64,000 bases of DNA from Symsagittifera roscoffensis (Eukaryota > Xenacoelomorpha > Acoela > Convolutidae). The notes below the pieces were generated by a model. The model made no database searches and was not told the origin of the DNA. It was given only the letters and a program-made list of their open reading frames with translations. The stretch spans positions 17,355,275 to 17,419,274 of the forward strand of contig NC_087066.1 in NCBI RefSeq assembly GCF_963678635.1. The letters run 5' to 3'. This document shows positions 36,119 through 45,446 of this stretch, piece after piece. The first letter of the stretch is position 1. Every line of letters begins with the position of its first letter. Made by a program: the position numbers and the translations under genes.

Positions 36119-36815
36119 TAACATTGAAATATATTTTTTTCTGGGATTAAACCAAAAAAATATATAAGATCCACATTTATAAATTAGCCCCTATTTTTGA
36201 GATTCTAATTTTTATGGACAAGAAACAAACAGAATAATGTCCGAAAGAAGCCTAATCAGAAGAGAAAACACTTTTTTATTGTGAACTCAAAACAGCAGAC
36301 TGTTGAAATCGCACGTTTTTTATAAGTCTGAACAATAAAAAAAAACAAATTTAAATTCTAAATCATAGAACTCAAAATCATGTTGCATTTGAATGAATAG
36401 ATTGATTAAGAAGCAAAATCAGTTAAATTACAGTTAATATTAGCATGAATTTTGATTGCATGCTCCTAAAAACTCAGATACCCAACAACAGGGGCCATCT
36501 ATCAATTTAGTGAGGCTGTCGTTTACTTGGTTAAAAGTAATATGTTTCAGCCAGTCAGATTTGAGCATAGTACACTCTTGCTTTACTGCTTGAATTTGCG
36601 GTCTAACTTTAGGGGAAGCTTCTTCACTTTAGGTATATTTAAGGAGGAGATTGTTCATGTGGGCCCAAATTTGATATTTTGAAGTTTTGATTTGAATTTT
36701 TAAAACCACTGAATCCGTCTCTTGGGTTTTATGCCTCATTGAATTAACTTTTTTGTACTTAACCTGCTATGATTTTTCATAACTTTCACAGAAAATTGTT
36801 GATGCAAAGACGAAA

Positions 36816-36821
36816 TTTATT
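36816..36821 (-). terminator. poly(A) signal of the secreted-peptide gene
   Basis: AATAAA on the minus strand, 53 bases after the stop codon of the gene at 36875-37168. Confidence 0.6.
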
Positions 36822-36874
36822 CACAAATTAGAACATTGGACACATTCAAAGAATTAGATAAGTCTTATATTGCA

Positions 36875-37168
36875 TTAATTTTGGTCGATCTCCTCTAGAG
36901 GAAGTTGTGTCTCGAATTGTTGTGGTTGTAGCTCTCCTAGTTGCTGCAGGTATTTTTCTTCATTAGTTTTTTGTTGTTCTAACAGTTCTTCATCAAGCTG
37001 ATAAGTTTTTGCTCCGCGTGGACAAATAAATGCAATACAGAAATGCTTTCGTTTTTGAATCCCTACTTCGGAGCTGTCATTGCTGTCGTAATATGCACTC
37101 GAGCGACCCGAAACTGCCATTGAAAAGAACAACACAATAACAAAAGCAAGGATAACTCTGAAAATCAT
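36875..37168 (-). CDS. small secreted protein / candidate cyclic-peptide precursor
   Basis: A 97-residue protein. Residues 1-21 form a signal peptide (MIFRVILAFVIVLFFSMAVSG), cleaved probably after Gly21. A short acidic spacer leads to a basic site KRK at 39-41, directly before HFCIAFICPRG (42-52): two cysteines four residues apart, then Pro-Arg-Gly. The remaining 45 residues are Gln/Glu/Leu-rich, predicted helical, and contain no cysteine. The start at 37168 (ACAAAATGA) is chosen because the signal peptide begins there; an in-frame upstream ATG at 37324 would bury it. The Cys-x4-Cys-Pro-Arg-Gly layout equals that of vasopressin/oxytocin peptides, but there is no neurophysin and no Gly-basic amidation site. 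FC-x-AF also recalls crustacean cardioactive peptide. It may be a neuropeptide, antimicrobial or other secreted factor. A TATA-like box and a poly(A) signal flank it. Confidence 0.65.
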   Translation of the reverse strand: MIFRVILAFVIVLFFSMAVSGRSSAYYDSNDSSEVGIQKRKHFCIAFICPRGAKTYQLDEELLEQQKTNEEKYLQQLGELQPQQFETQLPLEEIDQN

Positions 37169-37280
37169 TTTGTGAAATAATTTACTAATTTTGTTTCGCT
37201 GAAAGATTTTCGCTTGCGGATCTCGGGGATACAAAGCTGATTCTTTCAATTGAAATGGAACAAAATCACTATTTTGCTGT

Positions 37281-37288
37281 TTTTTATA
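37281..37288 (-). promoter_or_regulatory. TATA-like box of the secreted-peptide gene
   Basis: TATAAAAA on the minus strand, 113 bases upstream of the chosen ATG. Transcription starting about 30 bases downstream would give a 5' untranslated leader of roughly 80-90 bases. Position-based inference only. Confidence 0.4.
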
Positions 37289-37539
37289 AGTGAAACTTGG
37301 GAAAGTACCTATCGAAACAAACAAAATTCCGAAAATAAACTATTGTATGGTATTCAAATAATGAAAACAACTAACAATAGTAGCAACTTCCTGAAAGCCG
37401 AAAATAGTGGTTTTGAAACACGAACAAACAACATTGGAATAGTGTAGATAGACTTGGTTCAACAAAGTAAGGAGGAGCCCGGGGTAATGCCCAGATGAGA
37501 AAATGATTGAAGTACAGTTTCACATATGGCATCTTGGGA

Positions 37540-38840
37540 AAAAATGCTTATCATACAATTTTCATATAAAATATAACTGTTTAAATAATTTTTTTGGTCT
37601 ACTTGACGCTTTTGAAGTTTTCTGGTCAAAAAATAAAATATATGACGTTTTGGATGAAAATATAATGTCATACAATTTTCATCTAGGAAAATTCTATGAT
37701 AACCATTTTGTTATGGAAAGAAAAAACATTTTAAAGGTCATTAAAAATTTGTTTGGGTAATTTTTAACGAGTTTAATAAGGGTAATTTAACGACAAAAAG
37801 CATGTGCACTACCAGAAACATGAATTTATTTTTGATCAAAAAAAGTATCATATAATTTCCATATTTGAAAATTGTATGACCAGTATTTTCCCAAACCAAA
37901 AAGAAAAACTCAAAATATAAAAAAATGAAAAACAATAAAAACTCATAATTCAAATTTAAGAGATTGTTCGATGTTGCCTTCAGTCATGTAAATTAGTGTA
38001 TTTTGTAGAAACTTTGAATGGAGAGGTCAGATACGACTTGGTAATGTACATTTAGAAACTACTTGATTGTGGAGCTTCGTCTCTTTTTCGACCCTCAAGT
38101 CATGTTTTGTATAGTCTCAGTTTTTGCGAGGCTGCACCCGGTATAGTCTCTTTAGGATTCGGAGTTTTCAGCTTTCTCAAACTTGAGGAGAGTTAGTGGA
38201 AATCGCAGTCGTGGTTTCTCAACATCTAGTGTTTTTATCTGTTGTCTACTATGTTTAGAGATGGCACGCTTTATGAGTGGGTCTTTGATCTTTGTGCCTC
38301 AATATTAATTAAAATTCTTTTTTTAGTTTCGTGAAAACAAGAAATATGATTTGAAAACTTTTTACTGCTGGAAAAGTGCGTTTCAAAAAAAAATTCTAAA
38401 AATAGCAAAATAAAATTCCAAAACATAGCAAAAATGCTTATCGTACTATTTCATAGCATGAAGAAATGCTTGTCATACATTTCATAATATTAAAAAAACT
38501 GCTTATTATGCTATTTCATTGAATGAAAAAATGGTTTATCATACTAATTCATAGTTTGAAAAAAATGCTTAACAAACTTCCATAGAATAAGAAAAAGCTC
38601 GTCAAAACATTTAATGTCTGATAAAAGTGCTTATCATACAATTTTAAAGTATGAAAAATGGTAATCATGCTACTTTCTATCAATATTTCAAACAAAAAAT
38701 GTAACATTCAAAGCTCATATTTTAATTCCAAACTACGGGAAAAAATGCCCATCATAATATTTTATAGTATGGAAAAATTCTTATTGTGCTTTTAATAATA
38801 CAGTATGCTATTAATATGAAACAATATGATAAGCATGTTT
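37540..38840. repeat. degenerate repeat family, AAATGCTTATCATACAATTTCATA units
   Basis: Between 38430 and 38840 about nine units of ~42-45 bases follow one another, each with (A)n-TGCTTATCATAC-(A/T)-ATTTCATA. Isolated units occur at 37540-37570, 37665-37710 and 37845-37890. Similar units recur at about 46690-46900, 47350-47405 and 48175-48315. Many units contain ATACAATTTTCAT or its reverse complement, so each is partly palindromic. Confidence 0.6.
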
Positions 38841-41800
38841 GTCAACCCGGGAGACCAATGAAAGAAGAGCTGTAGAAGTATATTTATGTTTCAATGATAA
38901 AACTTTGTCTTAACTAAAATCAGCTACTTAATATATCTGAATCCATGCATTAAATCTTTCGAAAATTAACTGCATTTTATTTAGAAAACTGCTTCAAAAT
39001 GATCAAAATTGATAGTGTATAACTTCAAGTTTTGATTCTGACTTTCGAACATTTGTTATTGGGATGTTATTTAATTTCAGGATGGTTTGAGCTTTTTAGT
39101 TAACCCTTTTCGCGGGTTTTTTCTCTATGCCGTCTGAAAAACGTTGATGTCTTGAGCTCAAATAGAAAGTTATGTCAAAATCGGTCATTTCTTAGAAAAT
39201 CTGGTCGTTCAAAAATTTGACTAAAGTAGGACAAGTAATTCACTCTATTTTTAATCTAATCACTCCATTGACTTGAGGCAGATCAAAAATATTTTAGGAG
39301 ATGAGAGAAAAGGAGACCCGTAAAAGTAGAATAAAGATTTGGACACTTTAGCGATAATCTGAGACATTAGAAAACAAGTCTGAAAAAAAACTCAAAACAC
39401 AATCACCTGCGTGCCCATTTAAGGAGCCGCAAATTCAAATAGCTGAACAACTACCTTTTGACCAACACTGATTCACGCGCATTTTTGTACTCACGAAGAA
39501 TGTTTGCGCAGCAGAATAAGCGGTCACTACTTTTCAATGCTGCGTAAATTTCAAGACTCAGTCCTGTTTAAAACTGATCTATTTGATTGGCAAAAACTTG
39601 GCTAATCGGGTACATAATTTTTCGGTACATGCAGTGGTGATTTAAAACATCCCGGACAAAACGCACAAAACTTGAAACTTGAAATATATATTTTTTCTCA
39701 AACTGGTTTGATAAAAGACAAAAAATGATGGAAACAGGACTGAGAATTTCAGCATATGTTTGTTTTTACAAATTTCGTTCTCAAAAAATTAAGCCAAAAA
39801 TGGATTTGGTTTTGGATTTTCAGCCAACCGAGATTTACGCTAACACTCCGTATCAAAGTGAGCCTCTTATATAGCCCAACACAGCTCAAGACGTTAAATA
39901 AACGTTTTTGAACAAAATTTTGGTGTTTCTACGTTAAAAATGTGCATTTTTAATTATCATTCAAAAATGAACTTAATTTATTGAAATTGCGTGTGACTAT
40001 ACACTTCGTAGAATTGTTGGGATCTGTAAGAGTTTCACTTCGATACAGTTTTGACAATAACTATTACGGTAATTGTTGCGTAATTTCTGATTGACTGCAA
40101 AAACCAAATTGTTTTGAGAATTTGAAATTTTCAGGTCTGAAAATTGAATCTGAAATAGACATTTTGAGATCTTAAATAACCTTGAAAAACAAAACTTAAG
40201 TTCTGAAACCTCTTTCAGAAACTCTTTGTTAATTTTGAGAAAATATTTGTTCAATTATAACATAAGCATTTGGAGAAAACACTAGAGTTTTCATTATTTG
40301 TTTTTCTATAGTACACATTTATATTTAGGTTAAATAGCGGTTAAGAGCTAAATCAGATCCGAGATCAATGCTCGCGCTTTTTTTTGAAAATTGGAATAAA
40401 TAGAATGTTCGTAAATAAACTAAAAAGTGAATTGATCCGACTGCCAAGTATTTGGTCTCGAATAGTCATTGGTAAAGAAAATCAAGTGAAGTGTAATACT
40501 ATAAATCTTGGGCTGCAAATATCAAATACTAAGTCGTAAACTCACTGATTTTTTATTCATTGGTCCATGGTTTGAACTTAGGTTAAATAACGACATTGAA
40601 AACGATAAAATCAGCACTGCTCAATTACCAAGTTACTTCTAATTGGCTTGTGTAAAAATTGTAACAAAAATTTTTAAGTATAAATTTAAAATATGATAGT
40701 TTTTTTCAATTGACAAGGTTTTCATAATTATTTGAAAAATTATCCATAATTATTTGAAAAACATGAACATTGTTTTGTCAATTTTTCTTCAAAATTTTTT
40801 CATGGTTGCTGTAAATAGAGGTATTATTTTGTACACATACGATTGAAATAACCATAAATATAAATATTGTAAGTATTAAAGTATTTAAATTGATATGATC
40901 TTTTATCTCACTACACACAAAAACGACACTAATTTGAAAAAAAAAGAAAAAAATTGTGTATTTTTGTAAGAATATGGTCGGATCATTTCGTGCTACTTGC
41001 ACAGCCATCGGTTCGGTTATTGTTGTCATTTTCGATTGACTTAAGCTTCGGCCAGTTTATTCACACTTGATTCTCAATTAAATTACCCGATGAAAGCCTG
41101 AAGCTAAAGCAAATTCAGCTGTTACAGTAAAACATTGAACTTATGAGAAACTGCTCAATGCTCAATTCAGAAGGTGAATTGAGCATTGAACTTATCAGAA
41201 ACTGACAAGAAAAATATTTAAAAAAAACTTATTAAAAGTGTTAAAAAACCAAAATTTTTTTTCATTTTCTTTGCCGATGTTTTTTTGAACTGTGGTAGAC
41301 TTTATTCCCAATTTTGCGCTGAAAGCAAGTTTTAAAAACAATTGTACATTTGTAACATTTAAAAAATTATGGCCTATCTTTCTATAAAAAGTCTGCTCGC
41401 TTGTTTTACTTGCTCAAAATTGAACTGAAACTCGAAAATTTTATATCTAAATATTTTTTGTCGTTCGAATCAGTGTTGAGCAAAATTTAATATGATATAT
41501 CATGCTTACCATTATCATGAAATATTGTGGTAGCTTTGTTGATTGAAAAACGAAGTAAGCCTTCTGGTTTTCGAAATTAGACAAAAAACCAAAAAACTTA
41601 AACCTGTTTTTGTGTTGACTGAGACCACTTTTTGAAAGTTTCTTAATGTCGTTCGAATATCGACTGGAAAAATTTTACTGTGATTTTTACTCAACTCACT
41701 CTGATTATTTTTTGTGGGACCTGATTTTGATGGAAAACAAAAAAAGAATAAGGGAAAACTAAAACACACCTGAATACAAAGTTCCTCTCCATTTTTCAAA

Positions 41801-41962
41801 TGATCAGAGCAATAATAGGACTGATTCTTGTAATTGTTGCGTAAATGTTAGATAAGTTTCACGTAAATACTTTTGGTCTAAATTGTAACTGAATTATACT
41901 TCTGCTAGTTTTTAAGCCTGGGCTTAATCATTTTAAATTTTGCTGTTTCGATATTGCCTTTT
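38841..41962. other. no recognisable gene; perfect hairpin at 41155-41189
   Basis: AT-rich intergenic sequence. A 14-bp perfect inverted repeat with a 7-base loop (TCAATGCTCAATTC / GAATTGAGCATTGA) lies at 41155-41189. Sequence at 40930-41010 (minus) matches 47410-47510 (plus), and 41700-41820 matches 47990-48110, showing another old dispersed repeat. Confidence 0.5.
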
Positions 41963-42502
41963 TGTTCCGACTTTCGATAAGAGAGTAACGGAATATTTGA
42001 GCTCGGGGTGGGTTTTTTTTTCTTCAGACAAATTTCGACTTTTTAACTAGCCATTTTTGACAAAATTTTTTTTATCATTCAAAAAATATTGTTGTCTTGA
42101 GCTTAAATTCGAAAAGATTTTTCACCTGTGATCATTTTTCGTAAAGTTATGAGGGTTTAAAGGTTGCCATTTGGCCATTTTGACCAATTTGGGACAATTA
42201 ACGCGCGATATAATTCGAGCTATTAACGCGTAAGCGGATATTTAATCCGTCTTAGAAATTGTTCCAAATTGGTTGAACGAAGCTTATGTGCCATAATTGA
42301 TTTGTTACAAGGAAAGAAATCTATCCTTTTGTACTTTATATGGCGTGTGGGGGGATGATTTTCATTAAAAAATATTCAAATTTTAGAAAAAAAAGTTTCA
42401 TTTTATTTTATTTCAGTTAATTTTTTAAAGTTATTACTGCTCCATAACCCTTAAAAGGCAGTCGGAACATTCAGGGCTTCGCCCTGATACGAGCAGTCTT
42501 GT
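41963..42502 (-). repeat. foldback-family arm 2 (inverted relative to 35588-36118)
   Basis: Reverse-complement copy of 35588-36118, beginning TGTTCCGACTTTCG and ending GCCCTGATACGAGCAGTCTT plus GT. With that arm it forms an inverted pair whose outer ends face outward. 5.8 kb lies between them, including the secreted-peptide gene. Confidence 0.85.
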
Positions 42503-43384
42503 CTTCTTTTAATGTTGCATAAAGATCAAATTAACATTGTCAAAATTTTTCGAGCAGTAAAATTTTTAAAATGATTTTTAATGAGCAGTTTGACATATGC
42601 AAATTATTTCTGAGTAATTAAACCAAGTAAACACCTTCCCCCTCCCACCAAGCATTTTGGAGGATGTTTACTTGTTTCTAATGGGAATTTTCAGCCAATC
42701 AGAAGCCAACATTGTCTCTGAATCATCGCTGATTTTTGGAATAGCCGTCGTCACCATGGATTATCTATTTATTATTCAGTGTTGCAAATAGCAAAAAAGC
42801 TATCGCCGTTTCAGGCTCTGACCAATGGCCACTTATCCATGATCAGTACACTTATAGCACTAATTATTGATATAAAGCTGAAAAATGGGTAGTTATTCCT
42901 GCGACGTGAACCCGAGTAATCGATGGGGTGGAAGATCTGCGGTTGACATTAACTTGTTTTACAACCAAAATCTGCACATGCTAAATTAAAAGCCCAGGTC
43001 GTGTTAACTGTTGTTAAGCGTCGCTAATAGGCTATGAAAACATAGAAAGACTCATACCTTGAGTAATTTGCACTTTACTTTTGAGAAAAGCTTTCTAAGC
43101 ATTTTAGCTCCGTCTCTAAGCGTTTGTGAATTCATCCTTGGGACATTTCTCAATAGATGTTTTCAGCCTACAAGACTTCAAATTATGTTTTCTTCAGTGG
43201 TTTGATTCTAATTTGCAGGCTCAGCAATCAAGTAGGTGAACAAATTGATGTCTTTGAGACAATTATGTCTTCTACCAAGAATTTTAGTACTATTTTATCT
43301 CGAATGTAAATTTGAAATCGTAAATAAATATTTTCATCGATTTGGCTTTTAAAGTGTTTTTTTTTGCCATTCCCACTTCAATTT
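42503..43384. other. no recognisable gene
   Basis: Contains an imperfect hairpin at 42624-42672 (AAGTAAACACCTTCC / GGAGGATGTTTACTT, 13 of 15 pairs). No supported frame. Confidence 0.45.
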
Positions 43385-43724
43385 AGGGGCACTTAGCATA
43401 GTGGTAAGGCGTTCACTTTAGAATCGTCAGATCGTGTAATCGATCCCATGCCATGGCAATGATAGTGTGTGAGGAAGAGCTCTCACATGACCTCTAGCTT
43501 CAGGTCTACCACAATCTGACCAAATTTGGCTGCAATAGTGGTACCACTTAAAAGTTCTAGACGCACAAAAACAGCCTTGAGTCGCAAATTAGATCTTCGC
43601 TCAACAAAATAACACAGTCTGGAATGTGGGGAAATAATATAAACGGACTATCCTCGACAGGACTGTTAAGGCCTACTGATAGCTCCTCTGCGATTCGCAG
43701 GAACTACTATTATTATTATTATTA
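43385..43724 (+). mobile_element. tRNA-derived SINE with (ATT)n tail
   Basis: A-box-like TAGCATAGTGG at 43394-43404 and B-box-like GTAATCGATCC at 43436-43446 form a tRNA-type Pol III head. A 260-base body follows, ending in a (TAT/ATT)n tail at about 43707-43724. About 340 bases in all, with no frame. A clear target-site duplication was not found. Confidence 0.75.
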
Positions 43725-43973
43725 ATTCCAGCTTCTTTGAGGAAATTTTTGCCCTAATTTAAATTAAATTCTAGCTGTGTCGACAAACTAAGCTGTCTGC
43801 TTGATGTCTTGAGCTATAAGTATTTTATTGATTCTTCTTTGAGCTTCATCAATCAACCAGCAACCAATTTTCCTTGAACGTTATACATAACTTCATAATT
43901 TCAGATTCCAAGCTTAAAACTTTATCAACTGATTGCATTGATCAGGTGTTGTGGCAAACTACTAAAATATTCA

Positions 43974-44358
43974 ATGAAAATGGACCCCGAAAAGGATCTT
44001 ATTGTTCAAAGAGAATCCGAAAAAGACCCCGATGGGATTCGAGGCACTGAATGGAACCCCAAGTTTTTCAACTGCCGACCAATGACATGCTTGTTCACAC
44101 TCTGTTGCCCGTGTGTAGCTTCGTATCTGGTCGGGAAGAAACTCACTGAGTGGAAAATTATTCGCATTGGTGGCTAAAGCGGCTGCTTTTGCCTTTATTA
44201 TGACAGTTTTCTATATGAGGATTAAATTGAGGCAGAAAAACAACATCGAAGGGGGAATTGTGAAAGATTGCTTGCTGGGGTTTTTCTGTTATAGCTGCTC
44301 GCTATGTCAGATGTATGAGAATTTGAAATTGAACCCAAGCAATAATTATACAGTTTGA
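43974..44358 (+). pseudogene. PLAC8-family gene, frameshifted with internal deletion (paralogue B)
   Basis: From ATG 43974 the frame reads MKMDPEKDL, then EWNPKFFNCRPMTCLFTLCC, PCVASYLVGKK, and stops at 44175-44177. The rest of the family signature is in another frame: a hydrophobic span, YMRIKLRQK, then DCLLGFFCYSCSLCQMYENL, ending at 44358. Compared with paralogue A, about 35 residues between the two cysteine blocks (first membrane span and loop) are missing and the phase changes near 44150-44170. There is no room for an intron. This is best read as a recent pseudogene, since both cysteine blocks are otherwise well kept. A sequencing or assembly error is possible for the frame change but would not explain the missing loop. 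Confidence 0.75.
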
Positions 44359-44740
44359 TTGAATCTGAAAGGTTGCAACTTCAATGTTCGAAGCAAAATT
44401 CAGTGATGTTTTTGAGGCTCTTTTCAACTAAAACTTAACACATTAAAAATCGCCAATTGGACCGGATCTCTTGTTTTGCGATCTCTCACTGAACACTATA
44501 AACATTTTTTAAGAAAGTTGCAACAGGGATGAGCAAAACTTGGCCAAAAAACCAGGCCCACAATAGCGTTTTAGCAAACTTTCGGATTTCATAAAAATGG
44601 TACTTATTAGAGTAATACTCCGCATTTTTTTTCTTTTGTAATTCACTGACCGCAGTGCCAAAATGCTGAACAAAACAAAACATCCAAGCGTTTCAGAAAT
44701 AAGTTTGTTTATAATCAATAGCACCAGCTGATTTGGGGCT

Positions 44741-44950
44741 GGCGGACCCTAGTTTTTCAAAAGGCGCCTTTGGGCGCCAATTTTTACTATGTTTGAGGGG
44801 GAAGCGCGCACGGAAAAATGCGATTTGTTAGTCAAAATTTTCCAAAAAGTGCCTCAAAACGCTTTTTTGGCCTGTATTTTCTCTGCGGAGCACATCATTT
44901 GGCCAAAACAGGGTTTTTTAATGCTCTGGGAGAGCTTAGAGTAGCAATTT
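44741..44950 (+). mobile_element. hAT-type MITE fragment
   Basis: Shares with 23375-23795 the landmarks AAAGGCGCCTTTGGGCGCCA, TTTGAGGGGGAAGCGCGC, GTCAAAATTTTCCAAAAA and TTTTTTGGCCTGT, in the same order. Both termini are decayed or absent. Confidence 0.55.
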
Positions 44951-45050
44951 AAAAAATCAAATTGATCAATTTTGGCGAATTTTGTCCAGCTGATGAAATT
45001 GATTAACGGTACTATCCATGTAAGCATAGAAAGTCAATTATGTTGTAAAT

Positions 45051-45437
45051 CGCATTCAGACAATTCGGCCAAAAACAATTCACTCGATTTGAAGTTCAGA
45101 CAATTCAGCAAAAGTATGCAAACAATTCAGCCAGAGACATTTCAGCCAAAAATAGTGACCGCCGCAGTCGCGCCAAAGTGTTGCGAGCTTGCCAAGAGAA
45201 GGTAGGACTCTATACAAAATTTAGAGTCTGTTATTGCGGCGACGCGCAACACGCCCGTAGCGCACCCACTGGCGACCTTAAACAGAGAAATAACTCCAAT
45301 TTCGATTTTTTTTTTTCGAATATTGCGTTTTGTAAAACTAGCTGAATTGTCTCAGGCTGAATTGTCTGTATACTTTTAGCTGAATTGTCTGAATTTCAAA
45401 TTGGCTGAATTGTTTTTGGCCGAGTTGTCTGTGCGCC
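45051..45437. mobile_element. 387-bp element with ~100-bp inverted arms and 9-bp target duplication
   Basis: GTTGTAAAT is present at 45042-45050 and again at 45438-45446, flanking the element. The arms, 45051-45150 and 45338-45437, are reverse complements, each built from four spaced CAGACAATTCAGCC-like units (for example CAGACAATTCGGCCAAAAAC). The centre is GC-richer and unrelated. No ORF. Long inverted arms plus a 9-bp duplication are typical of Mutator-like (MULE) non-autonomous elements. An 8-bp duplication (hAT) cannot be excluded. Confidence 0.8.
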
Positions 45438-45446
45438 GTTGTAAAT

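Noticed and set aside
36875-37168. A true vasopressin/oxytocin gene
   Set aside because: No neurophysin domain, no amidation signal after Gly, and the peptide is not directly after the signal peptide; the likeness is limited to cysteine spacing and Pro-Arg-Gly.
37540-38840. CRISPR-like array
   Set aside because: Units are degenerate, spacers are not uniform, and the DNA is eukaryotic.
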